DNA from: Mercenaria mercenaria
Lineage: Eukaryota; Mollusca; Bivalvia; Venerida; Veneridae
NCBI RefSeq assembly: GCF_021730395.1
Contig: NC_069375.1
Coordinates: 18,313,001 to 18,377,000 of the forward strand
DNA: 64,000 nt
Direction: 5' to 3'
Below the pieces are notes generated by a model. The model was not told the DNA's origin and made no database searches. It worked only from the letters and a program-made list of their open reading frames with translations. Shown here piece by piece: positions 22,201 through 33,213 of the stretch. Every line of letters starts with the position of its first letter. The first letter of the stretch is position 1. A program made the translations under genes and the position numbers.

Positions 22201-25200
22201 GCGTAAGAGATCGGGGACAAAGAGTTCACGTAGTATATTGTAACACTGAGAGAAAGATCTATCAATTATCAATTCGGTATGTATCCTCTGAAATATTGAA
22301 TGTTTTATAATATGATGTAATCTATCTATGAAATAATGAATGTTTTATAATATGATGTAATATAATGTAACTGGATTTCAGGAGTAAATCAGAGAGCTCT
22401 GTTTCGTTGTAACATTAATGTTGTAATGTATAATATAGTATAGAATAAGCGTATGAATATAAAAGAAAAACAAACATTATAAAACAATTACGTATGCGGC
22501 CAGGAAATCTCATTCAAACATATTAATTACAACTGCACGGCACTGTTTTTACAAATTTTAAGAACCTTTTATATTCAGATAACCTTTAATATTCAAGATA
22601 AGCAAATTTGATCATATTCAATTTAGTGTCAGGCTATTAATGCCGAACGACAATTTCAACATATTTTTGTTTGTCCGTAGTATTTCATACGGTTTGTTTC
22701 CAAGGCAAAATAATTCCACAAACAAAGACGTAATTTCAGAAATATTAATATCATATTAAAAGCTTGTCTTAATCAAGAATGTATTTATTTCAGTAAAATT
22801 ATATAAACACGGTATTTTTGTTATTTTTGTTCGTATGTTGCTGTGCTGAAAAAATATAATACGCCACGTTTGAATGTTTTAAACACGACCCTCTGTGCCG
22901 ACATTGTTCACAAGATGCTTTATGGAAATGTTAGGTGAAAGCGTGTCTTTTGTGTCAAACAGAATTAAACAGCAGCTATTAATCTATAAACTCCGTGCTT
23001 ACATAAGAGCTTCCTTTTAGCCGAATGGTAAAGCTTTAGTTCGTTTTATCCAGGTACTGAGGATCAATTTTGGACTGCCGGAAATGATCTTGTCACCGAA
23101 AATAATTGGGTATGGGGAAACACATCCGACATGCAAGTATTGAGATATCGTCTCTTATTTTTACAGCATGAATTCATTTCAATATACATAAATGTAAACA
23201 TACGTTTACTATACTAATTACAAAGTTATAATACACTGAATCGCTTTAAAACGCAACATATACATATATCTAAATAACTGGTTTGATTAAGAACATTGGA
23301 TTATATGTGACTCATATATGACAAAAAAGGCTGTTCTCATAATTGTGTATACTCTACAAGAATAAAAGTCTCAAAGTAACACGTCCAAATTCGCTGAAGT
23401 AAGGATCTTTGACTGATCAGCAATTAGTTATCAACAACGTGACTGTAATATACTGTCTGAACAAAGCAGCTTATACCCATGCTTATTATCACTAAGTTTC
23501 AGGGGTTAAGAGATCTGTTCTGTTGTTAGCTTGAATAACGAATTAACAGAATTATGTAGAAGATGTATTCAGATCAATCCTTTAGAACCTGGCCTGTAAA
23601 CACTTAACGTCTATACCATTTTCGCAACGTTTCCGATAAGGAATAAGTTATTACACTAAGTTCAAAATAAGTAAACTGTCTGTAACATTGACACCTGATT
23701 TACCTTTAAACGTTAGTACAAGGTCACACATTCAATGTCTCGCATTCAAGTTATCATAAAACTTTAAGCACAGTAACTGGTTTACTTCAAGTATTCAGTA
23801 TACATTTCTGGAAAAAAACGTCGTGTTGCGTGTATAAAGCAATAAAAGAGTATAGGTGTGTGACTTTATATAAATAATTTATATATAATTTATATATTAA
23901 TGACACTTGCTGCAGTTTCTTGTAGAAGAGATGGGGCAAAAGTTTCCCAATAACAGAATTTGTTTAAACTTGTATATGAACACAGATTCATGTCAGAAAC
24001 AGAAAATGCAAAAACAATCATAGGTCACCGTGCTTATTTAGGAGTTATCTGCCCTTAAAACAGGATTTTTCTTCAAATTTGCATTTTCAAGGGCAAATAA
24101 CTCCTGGACAAGCATTGTGATCTTCGATTTGATTTCATAATTCTCCGTCTAACGTGGCACTGTGTTCATATACAAAGTCTATTATTGGGATTTTTTACCC
24201 AAAACTGCAGCAACCTTCCTGAAAGCATGCAATAAAAATGCGGTACAAAGCAGGGGTTATTCCAGATAACTGATGGAATAAATTCATTTTTTATGTAAAC
24301 GACACGTAGTGTAAACTTTTCTAACAGGACAATCAAGTTTCATTATGCCTTTATACATGTAAAACCTAGCTTTCTTGTCCTGAACTGTATTGTTTTTCTG
24401 TGAAATAATTAGAATTTTAGTGCATGCCTTTTAAAAAAAATCATTTAGATGAAGAGAAGTGAGAGACATATGTTTAATTATGCACTATGTTATACAACGC
24501 ATATGTTAGATTCGAGGTGAGCTTCTGGCATCCTGGGGAGCCGAATCAGAGTGCAGGAGAGGAGGACTGTCTGACATTTTATACAAGATATCGTTTTGAC
24601 TGGAATGATGAACATTGCAATAAACCAATGCCTTATATCTGTGAAGTAGAGTAAGTACATGTATATTAAATGGGTTAAGCATAGCACATTTCGTAAACAG
24701 TCCATAAACAGAACGGTTTGGCTTGAATATTTTGTTTTGCGTAAAAGCACAAAAATGCTTTTAGATATTAATTATTCTATACATGTAATTATTTTAACTT
24801 TTAACATAATTTTACACTTTATCATTTGATAACGTTAACAATATATCATTTCAAGAAGTTGTTGCGATAGACAAATCATTTTCTTTGCTACTTTTTGTGA
24901 CCAAGAAGTTAAGGTCATTGACTTTGAATCACTTGGTACACCGTTTTGTGTTCAGTCCCTGTTTGGTAAGCAGAATTCTGTCATGGGGTTACGAAAGATG
25001 AGTGACTCTCCCCCATGTGCCAACACGAGCTTGTTTATAAATATTATAAATATAATAAATGTCTATCTTTGTCCATTATAGTAAAGAATTGATAATACCT
25101 GACACTTCGGACCATATGTTGCTTACGTACTGTGTAGCCAGACAATTAATGTGAATTGGACCTTACTCAGCTATCCCCCTCTTTCCTTACTGTATTTTAT

Positions 25201-26369
25201 TTTTAGGGGGGGGGGGGGGGGGGGGAGGGGGGGTCACAGCCAAGCCCTAACTTTACATATGAAGCACAATTTCGTGTTTTATTTCTTAAACGATTATTCA
25301 TATCGCAGCTTTGGAGGGAAGACAATACATTAGTTAAAAAATAATTCATAGCATAAGAGTGCTTTTAACACTACTTATGCACGATGGGCGGTTATACGTC
25401 GGGCGTAATAATTTCACGAGGATGCAGCCCGACTGAAATTATTTGTACGACGTATTACCGTTCGAGTGCATAAATAGCTTTAAAACACGGTTTTGTTATA
25501 AATTATTTCGATTCTTATATGCCCTTATCTTAAACAGTATGTAAAATATAAAAGCGCTCTTTCTTGGTCGCAACAAAAACTTTAACGTCACCGCACGGTA
25601 ATGTGACGTCATTCTAACGTATGTGTGTGTGTTTGGGTTTAACGTCTTTTTTAACATAATATAAACGACGGTGTCTACTTGTAGCAGTGAGCACAATGCC
25701 CAACTTTATAGTGCTGCCTCACTGGAATATCACGCCGTAGATACGGGGCATGATACCCCACCCAGTCTCATTATGCTGACACCGGGCTGACCAGTCCTAG
25801 TACTATCCTCTTAATGCTGAGCGCCAAGCGAGGAAGGTACTAGTACCATTTTTACGTCTTTGATATGACGCGGCCAGGGATCATACCCACGACAATCTAG
25901 CGTTAGAGTGGTTTAACAGAGACAAGCATATTAGAATTCATAATATATTAATACTCAACCCTTATCATGCTAAAGTTCTATAATGAACTTGTCCGTCTTT
26001 CAGTTTGGACAGTACCATTAACTGTTAAAAGGGGTGTTTACCAAATATATACGAACAGTGCAGACCATGCTTAGCCTACACGGATGTGCAATCTGATCTT
26101 AGTCTGCACTGATCGCAATGGCAGAATCACTTGCCGCCAGCAGGGTAAGGGTGAAAAACTTGAATATAAAGCTTGCTGAAAGAAAAATCATATCACTTTT
26201 AACATTATGTTTCTCCTGAAGGTACTGCTGATACTGAAAATTTCGCCTGATGCGGATAGCATAAATATTTCGTTTCTAAAAGTTAGTTTTATATGTGTCG
26301 TTCTTATACAGTCGTGTTTCGTTGTCTTCTTCCAGGGATTACATTGACTCTGGTTCAATAATTGGATGA
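19222..26369 (+). CDS. Secreted C-type lectin, single CRD with EPN/WND motifs (lectin gene 2)
   Basis: Six exons join in frame: 19222-19279, 19822-19913, 20467-20560, 23054-23132, 24510-24650 and 26336-26369, 498 nt in all, giving 165 residues and a stop. Exon 1 encodes a signal peptide (YLVLLFYLIGGFVA). The rest is one C-type lectin domain: NCSNGWIRNDDSCYLF, then SDCEARNSHLVVIESKAE, QFWTAGNDLVTENNWVWG, FWHPGEPNQSAGEEDC and FDWNDEHCNKPMPYIC, and a short acidic tail DYIDSGSIIG. Six cysteines give the long-form pattern. EPN and WND are the calcium- and mannose-type sugar-binding motifs, so a soluble pattern-recognition or agglutinin role in haemolymph or mucus is likely (inference from family). 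Intron phases are 1,0,1,2,2. The exon 4 donor reads AT|GCAAGT, a GC donor; exon 4 is 79 nt, as in the neighbouring paralogue. An alternative for that junction is a GT donor three bases further with acceptor ATTCGAG|GTG. No lesion was seen. Confidence 0.92.
19531..19665. repeat. Repeat shared with the 5' flank of lectin gene 1
   Basis: Same block order as 7,834-7,985, in the same orientation, inside intron 1. It ends in GTGGCAGCCACATTA. Confidence 0.6.
19899..20042. repeat. Minisatellite grown from the exon 2 splice donor
   Basis: Seven units of about 22 bp follow the pattern GGCTTCAGGCAAAG|GTAGGTA. The first unit is the real end of exon 2 plus its donor (exon ends 19913). Units 2 and 3 keep good donor consensus (TTTAG|GTAAGT at 19,935 and ACAG|GTAGGT at 19,957), exactly 22 and 44 nt downstream. 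Later units decay, and one is shortened. Confidence 0.82.
20608..20717. repeat. Inverted repeat in lectin gene 2 intron 3
   Basis: ATTAATCAAGCGATTTCATA (20608 on) pairs with TATGAAATCACTTGATTAAT (ending 20717), 25 bp per arm, with further pairing inside (GATATTTGTC with GACAAATAAC). It may mark one end of a longer element, since TTATTATTCAACTTT at about 20,727 is mirrored by AAAGTTGAATAATAAA at about 22,183. Confidence 0.6.
20862..20895. repeat. Short perfect hairpin
   Basis: GGACGGTAG and CTACCGTCC face each other around 12 bases; an adjacent AGGCTC/GAGCCT pair makes a second small stem. It is probably part of the surrounding repeat. Confidence 0.45.
23907..24213. mobile_element. About 307-bp fold-back element in lectin gene 2 intron 4
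   Basis: TTGCTGCAG at the left pairs with CTGCAGCAA at the right. The arms continue with matching blocks (TTGTATATGAACACAG with CTGTGTTCATATACAA, AGGAGTTATCTGCCCTT with AAGGGCAAATAACTCCT) to a centre near 24,065. No coding sequence and no certain target duplication. Confidence 0.78.
25205..25234. repeat. Poly-G tract
   Basis: A nearly uninterrupted run of G of about 25-30 bases within intron 5 of lectin gene 2. Length is likely to be variable and prone to sequencing error. Confidence 0.8.
25357..25490. mobile_element. Small fold-back element in lectin gene 2 intron 5
   Basis: The left arm contains CTTATGCACGATGGGCGGTT and ATACGTCG; the right arm has CGACGTATTACCGTTCGAGT and GCATAAATAG, the inverted counterpart with a few mismatches. 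Arms are about 60 bp and the loop about 10 bp. Confidence 0.7.
25630..25912. repeat. Dispersed repeat with tRNA-like end
   Basis: About 280 bp beginning GGGTTTAACGTCTTTTTTAA, with GTGAGCACAATGCCCAACTT, ACACCGGGCTGACCAGTCCT and the end GACGCGGCCAGGGATCATAC. I recognise this as a widespread molluscan repeat from memory; the terminal part resembles the B-box side of a tRNA-derived head on the minus strand. Intronic in lectin gene 2. Confidence 0.6.
25985..26155 (-). repeat. Dispersed repeat family B, copy 2
   Basis: Inverted relative to the copy at 17.4 kb: GAACAGTGCAGACCATGCTT, AGAATCACTTGCCGCCAGCA and GGGTAAGGGT match its complement. More diverged than copy 1. Confidence 0.65.
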
Positions 26370-26452
26370 ATGTCGAATCTTGGAATATGCTGTCTTCAAT
26401 TTCGAAAATTAAACAGCTTAAAATTTTTGTAGTTTAGTTTTATTTTTACTGT

Positions 26453-26458
26453 AATAAA
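26453..26458 (+). other. AATAAA polyadenylation signal, lectin gene 2
   Basis: Canonical hexamer 84 bp downstream of the stop codon of the intact lectin gene, a usual distance for a short 3' UTR. Confidence 0.6.
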
Positions 26459-26469
26459 CCTGTTTTAGC

Positions 26470-27200
26470 TTTATCTCAGATCTACTTAGCTTTATATCTG
26501 CTATTTTGCACGGCATGTCTTTGAAATAGTTAAACATAGGATTATGTTCTTTTTTGTCACCATAATGTTTGTTGCAATTACTGATTTTATTATACCAAAA
26601 TGAATCTGAATAGGGCCTATATAATACACGTATGACCTATAACGTTATATGTATAAAGTTATATGGCAATAAAAATAAAATCTGCTTTTGAAATATGTTG
26701 GGGAGGTTGTTTACATGGAACTGGCATACCTGATGTCATACAAATTGCTTCATGTTATTTAGTCGACTAAGTTTTTTATGTGTATTATCAGTATACATTA
26801 TAAGGGAGCATTTATCAGGCAGGACAGCAGCACTTTGATTATAAGACAAATATGCAAATAAATCCTTTTTTAATATAATTGTTAGCCTTGGTTCCAGTCT
26901 GTCTATTTTTCATGTGTGTCTGTTCGGCAGATTGACTATCAGCAACTAAACGACTAGTAACAGCGAATTGCTCATACATAAGAAATAGCGCGTATGCCAT
27001 GAAAAAGCTTAACATACCAACTTGGATCCCGGGCTATTGTAATAATGACTTAATAAAACACAGCAGTATGTTACCTATTTCATCTTCATTTGCAAATAAC
27101 CTACATCCATGCATAATCGTATATGTTGAGTGGAGAATCTTTGCCGCAAACAGCCTCTACGCAATCGAGCAAATAACGTGACCATGGCAAAACCATGAGA
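26470..27200. other. Gene-free stretch
   Basis: AT-rich DNA following the lectin gene; nothing recognised. Confidence 0.45.
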
Positions 27201-27207
27201 TCGAAAA

Positions 27208-29110
27208 ATGGCGAAATGCTTGGCAAGGCTACTAAATTGTCTATATAGACACCGTACAGTATTGCAATTTTCTCTGCATTCAAAAAGACTATGGCTGTGT
27301 ATTCATAGCGATATTGCATTGTGCTGTGGTTTGTTGAGAGAGTGCCAATGGCCCAGCACCTCTATCTTCAACTCTCTAGGTTTCTTTCGGGGTTACCTCA
27401 CCCTTAGTTCCGAGTTAAAACCCTATTCTGGGAACACTGGAGCTATTTGTCCCATAGCTGGGAATCTGTTCATAGGCATCAGGGCGTGTCCATACACCGG
27501 TGGACCTGGTATGCCACATGTGCGCCAACTGGGAGGCACTGCAAAAGGGCTTGTCTGCAGAGAGGCTATGTACTGGCAGGGAAGACTTACACACTCGGCT
27601 CCTTTTTCACCAGAAGGCTAGCCAGCAGTGGAGGCTGAAAGGGGAAGGTGACAAGCACTCAACACACAGCACATCACACTTGACGCATCAGCAGACCAAT
27701 GCCAGACTAATATCTACCCTAAATAGAACTATTCCAGAGATAAAATTACAGCTGCAAGAACTCCTGCGGGGGGAGTTGACCGGCTCGGATTTATTTTGCC
27801 ACCATATTTGCTAAATACTTACGGATTTTGGGAATTAATCTCTGAATGTCTGCAAACAAGCAAAACTTCTCTTGTCAAAATGACTCATTATGCAAACTTT
27901 AACATTATAAATCTGTCAATTTCACATGTTTCTATTGTTTCATATCTCCTCTCTTAAATTATGCCATTTATTACATGTATTTCCTACAAATTTTTCTCAC
28001 TCTTGAGCATCAAAAAGAGAAACTATTTTACGAGTAAATAAAAACCCTGATATTTTCAGGCCATTATATCATTCAATTTTTAAGTAAGAGCCCTTTTCTA
28101 CAGGCTATAATATAACAAACAATATAAGTGATTTGCATTGTACATTCAAAAGTTATTACTTATCTTATCAAGCTTATGGCAGTCTGTGTATTGTGTAAAT
28201 TACAGTCTCCTGTGTGACGTCTGCAGAAACTTTATGTAGGCACTTTCTGCAATCTTTAGATACCAAGTTTAGTATGAACAGCTATCACCCTTTTTTGGTA
28301 ACCCATAGAAAATTACTAAATTCAGTTCAACCGCACAGCGTTGAGAGGATACCATACAGGAAAGACTTCAAATTTCTCTCCTGGCAAGAAAAGTCTAGAG
28401 TTGAGTAGCATAAACTTTTGAGACACTGTACAGACTCTCACTACTTTAAGATGACTACAGAAAATTCTCTCTGGTGACCTGACCTACTGCTCTGGAAATG
28501 TCAGACTGCTACGACCAAAATTGATTGAGGCATCGGTCCTAAAAGGGAAGATATAGTGACAAGATGTCTGAAGTATTCACTCAGGCCTTTCATAATCACT
28601 GACAAGAGGAGTTTTGCTGCGAAGATTGAAAAGTTGGCATTTGCAGGAATTTCTCTCTGAATGTATAAACTTTATTTAAATTATTCTGGCCTGTGCGGGA
28701 ATGAAAACAACAAAGATTTAGTACAGGAAATCATCAAAATGAAGCTATGTGCCTCTGCTGTAGACAAAATAAAAGCAGGTACCAATACACAGAAATGTTA
28801 AGCTGTTAGTCGTTTAGTCTGTGCGCCTGCCTGCCAAAGAAAGTCAATTTCTTGAGGAACATACACGACCGATTGGCATCAATATATCACCTTAACAATA
28901 ACATTTGGATAGTGCTGAAAAGAAACTTAAACTCTTGTGGTTCACCTGTCAATGGTACACGTTACTGATTCCGGCAAATGCAGATCCAGGAGGAATATCA
29001 GAAAATGCGCAAAGTAGCCTGAAAAGTAAAGACTGCTATCCAAGTGACAGCTGCTGCAAGATCACCTAAAATACTACACGGTTAAACCACAAAGGTCAGA
29101 ATACCACTAG
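27208..29110. other. Unassigned GC-richer block, possibly a decayed element
   Basis: From about 27,340 to 27,790 the sequence is clearly more GC-rich than its surroundings, and two plus-strand frames stay open for about 100 codons (one reads DLVCHMCANWEALQKG). From 28,200 to 29,110 the sequence is again less AT-rich, with only short frames. I could not place either part in a family. It may be an old retroelement or gene remnant. Confidence 0.3.
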
Positions 29111-29895
29111 AGACTCTTCAACATCAAGGGAGGAAACTCTGATGACCATAGCTGTTCGCAGTGATAATTAGTAATTATTGGATTGAATAGTGACCATCCA
29201 TGTAAATATGTGAGGTCATTATATTAAAGAGGGACCGAAGCGTTAGCCGACCCTCCATTTTTATCATACTGACCCCACATATTTCCATGAAGGGTCACTA
29301 AAAATCCCTATAATTGATTTGTTTTATCGAGCATTTCGTTTTAGAATAGAACGGCATGAAAATCTACTGACATTTTTATTTTTGACTGGTAGCTCTACGG
29401 ATGTACACTTGAATGTTAAGAATTTGAATCACAAATAATCGTACATTCCTTGCATAATATAGGAAAGTCCTGTCTGGCCTACAAGAATGTTCGAACTTAC
29501 ACTGAAACAAACAAATATGCTCAATACCTTGCATTGCTTTGTTGTTGTTGTTTTGTCTCAATATTTATATCGCTATTTGGAATCGAGCCCTGAAAATTAA
29601 TTTAGGCAAACATACGGAATATTCATGAGTACCAGGTCAATGATTATGGATCACAATAAACACGCTGTCATGACATTTAGGGTTTTTATTCACCATGTAC
29701 GTAATGATTGAATTTTAAAATCACTAGTGTGTTTTCTACATTTAGGTTTAAATTAGCAGACCATAATAGTTTTAATATGTCAGAAGGTTTTCTTACTTTC
29801 AAATATGTATTCCTGGTATTATTTTTGTAATTTGAGCTATCACGAGCGTGATTAATACACCCGCAAGACCGCTGTGTCAGAGGAAATGATGTAGT
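29110..29895. other. Gene-free stretch
   Basis: No exon, RNA gene or repeat recognised. Confidence 0.4.
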
Positions 29896-29896
29896 A

Positions 29897-30260
29897 AAGT
29901 AGAGTATAATTTTGCACTGATATGCTAGCCTTATAGGCTATAGCGACGTTTTAGAGTCTCCGCCTTAAAGTGGCTCCATACCTTAGACCAAAAAAAGTAA
30001 AAAAATAACGTACATTAAAGAAATTTGGTCTGAATGTAGACTGAAGACTATATTTTTCGAAAATGCATATATATATTTTCTACAGTTCCTGTCTAATGTG
30101 TTATGTGTAGCGCCACCTAGCAGTTCCTGCTTTTATCACGGATTTTTTTTTTTTACTTTTTTTTGGTCTAAGGTATTGAACTACCTTAAATGTGAGAGGC
30201 CCCTGGTTCGTTTCCCGGTCAGAAATGAAGTATTTTCGGTATGTTACGTCTGTTATATTT
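29897..30260 (+). repeat. tRNA-derived SINE, copy A, split by a small TIR element
   Basis: GTAGAGTATA, then a tRNA-like head with GTTTTAGAGTCTCCGCCTTA and, after the insertion, ATGTGAGAGGCCCCTGGTTC and TTCCCGGTCA (B-box type). Copy B 470 bp downstream shows what the uninterrupted head looks like. Confidence 0.7.
29970..30183. mobile_element. 214-bp inverted-repeat MITE inserted in a SINE
   Basis: TACCTTAGACCAAAAAAAGT near the left end is mirrored perfectly at the right (ACTTTTTTTGGTCTAAGGTA), 25 bp in all. CCTTAAA occurs on both sides (29963-29969 and 30184-30190), giving a 7-bp target duplication, or TTAA if the true target is shorter. The extreme tips pair only partly. No coding capacity. 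Confidence 0.82.
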
Positions 30261-30362
30261 GGCACACATCGTAAAAATATGAACGGACACCTTGGAACGT
30301 CCCAAAAGGATCAATCTCCTGGAATTCGAGGACGAATTCTGAAATGGAGGGGATAAATGTAC

Positions 30363-30500
30363 GGTAGAGTATAAGGGTGCACTTATACTGCCTTGCTATA
30401 TGAGCTAGCTTTAGAAGCGATGTGGTAGAGTGTCCGTCTTAGATGTGAGAGGTCCACGGTGCTATTCCCGGTCATGGCAGAAGTAGTTTCAGTCTGTTAC
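30363..30500 (+). repeat. tRNA-derived SINE, copy B
   Basis: GTAGAGTATA again, then GCGATGTGGTAGAGTGTCCG (A-box like), TTAGATGTGAGAGGTCCACG and GCTATTCCCGGTCA (B-box like). It is directly downstream of copy A in the same orientation. Confidence 0.7.
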
Positions 30501-30509
30501 AATAAGAAA

Positions 30510-32350
30510 TTTTGTTCAAGTCCAAGGTTGCATAATTCTGCAATAACAAGTGACCCCTTCTATCAATCACATTTACACTTCATGGTAATCATATGTATGA
30601 CGTTTCATTGGAATCTATGCTGTAGAAGCATTTTGAGCAACATCGTTACATGCATAAATAATGTTGTTTACACATTTAGTCATGCACAATACCTCAACAG
30701 ACCTACAAATAAAATTACGTATGTCTTAATAGTATGGCGATAACATGTATAAAGATTCACTGAAATCCATTTAAAACTGTAGAACAACCACAAACTTCAA
30801 TAACAATGCAGTCTCCACGAGGCCGAAGCTTTGAAATGCACCAGCTGAGTCTTAAAAGTATGCCACTCAGTCCTGAACATTCATTTTTATCTTCTGAACG
30901 TTTATGATGTATTTGCACCATAAACTCCTAAGTACAAACAATGTTTTTATACATATGTATCAGTCAAAGGATAACTAAGGGTAACCTTGGCTAAGGCTTG
31001 GAAATAACATGAAAAATGTGGCACACATCTACTCTTCATTGAGGTTTTGTGTATTGAGTTTCATTGGAAACCAGGCTGTTTATGCCACAATCTTCTATAA
31101 GATCTGCAATGTTTGGACACACTACAAAATCTATACTTCACAGTGATACTGTTATTAAAGACGGTTAAAAATATTTTTATAGATGTGCAATTAGTTTGTG
31201 CCACAACGTTTTTGCAACGAATAAAAAGGCAGATAATTTGAAAAGATAAGAATTATTTAAAATCTCAAGGAAAGCAATAAATGTAGCATAAGAAAATAGT
31301 TTATTTTCATAATGAAATATCACAGTTCAAATATAATTTAATATAATAACATATATAATATAACATTTTATTTTAAGACACCTCCGAAATTAAGATACCT
31401 AAACGTATGCAGAATTTACGAAATTTCAAAAATTTATGACAATATTGAAAATAATTTACTTTAAAAATTTTTATTATTTTTGTTTTTAATTGATTTCGTA
31501 TCAAATAAAAATATCACATTTCACATGAAAATCAAAGAAACAGTACAATACGTTTCCGAATTATCACAGGTATGACATTTAGCTGTTGCAAATAACGCAC
31601 TTATGACGTCGGCTTATAAGGCGCTTACTGATGAAATTGAATAATTATGTTCCATTTTTACAAATGAACACCGTCACCTTACGAACTGTTATTTGCATAA
31701 CTGAGGTTCGAGGTCCTCTGTAAACAAAAGCCTAGGTTACTACCTGGAAAAAAACTTTGCAATATATAAAAGGATGGAATAACAGTTGGATATGAAACGC
31801 AATTCTATCTATACAGTTAGTGAAAATGATGACCAGAATTGCAAAATAATATCAAAATAGCGAAACACACGTGATATGAGACTAGCATAAAATGAAATTA
31901 AAAGGAAACCAAAGTGATGTTCATGTTGTTTGACACATTGGTCCTGAAAATGACTGTTAGAAAAATATTATGAAGTAAAAACTAGGTGCGTGGCCATCGA
32001 ACACTTGTCCTTTATTTACGGCCAATGTACGGTCATATATTACTTGCTGACTTAACACTTGCAAGACTTAGTAACCTTTTATATTACCTGGGAGGGTAGG
32101 GGTTGGGGGTAAGAATACTACAAAACACGGTCAAGAAACACAAGATTAAAGTAACTGGAAGTATACCTGAAATATTCTTTCTTTTGAGAGGGCGGGGAAT
32201 GATGGTGGAGGTAAATCCCAAATAAAATCAGATTTAATCTCTTTATGAAACATTTGCCGAGAAAAATCTCCAACGAAACCGCAGATGCAGAACTTCACAT
32301 GCTGAATAACATTTCTATATTGTTTCATGACGCTATGTCAAACACTTTTT
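30510..32350. other. Gene-free stretch
   Basis: AT-rich DNA with short chance frames only. No repeat family recognised. Confidence 0.4.
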
Positions 32351-32359
32351 GACATACAT

Positions 32360-32672
32360 ATGACATAAACATTTAGGCCCTTGCGTGTACCGGTGCTATA
32401 CACTGGGCACGTTAAAGAACCAGGCTGTCTATTCGCAACGAGCTAGGCTAAGTTAGCCGGACACGCCTGTATCTGATTTCTGATCTCTCTGTCGTGGGGG
32501 CTTTGTCTCACTCTGTCCCTCTGGTCAGATCGCTCTGTGTCTGTACTAGTAGAGGATGAATTATGCGCCCTGTGTGGCTGCATTTGAACTATGTAAAGCG
32601 CCTTTGAACGTGAAATTTATCATGAAAAGGGCGCTATATAAATCTGGTATAATAATAATAATAATAATAATA
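32360..32672 (+). repeat. Retroposon (SINE/LINE-type) 3' part with AAT tail
   Basis: GGGCACGTTAAAGAACC, TGAACTATGTAAAGCGCCTT and AAAGGGCGCTATATAAAT lead into about eight AAT/TAA triplets. This ending is widespread in invertebrate retroposons whose tails are triplet repeats. The 5' limit is uncertain. Confidence 0.65.
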
Positions 32673-33213
32673 ATATAGGTAATTTTGACCAAGCCAAGAG
32701 CCGCAACTGTGGTCTGTCTGTGTAATATCCCTTGCATATTTTTTTCTTCTGAATAACAATACATCACATGTTAAGTAACATGCATAAGCCTGACTAAGGC
32801 AAAGACCATAATTTTGTTTGGCTAGGAGAAATACAAAAATAAATCCACAGGTGCACACTTTCTCATGCTGAATAACAATTATATGATGTTTAATGACTCT
32901 AGTTCAAACACGTTTTAGAGGTATGCATTAAACAAAATCAGATGGACGAACTCAAAATAAAATGCAGCTGGATTGATATGATTGGACAGTGTACGCATGT
33001 CCATTACCTGGTTTTCAAGTTTCATTTCAACTGACTGGAAACAGGAGGATTTGAGCACGAAAGAAAGTGTGACAGTCGTACGGCAAAATGAACGAACGGA
33101 CATTTCAAATACTATATGCCTTCCGGGTCTTCAACACCGGGGGTTAATATCAAATATTAATAGGCATAAAAATTACCATACGTAATAACAGAGAAAAATG
33201 ATCAAATCAAAAA

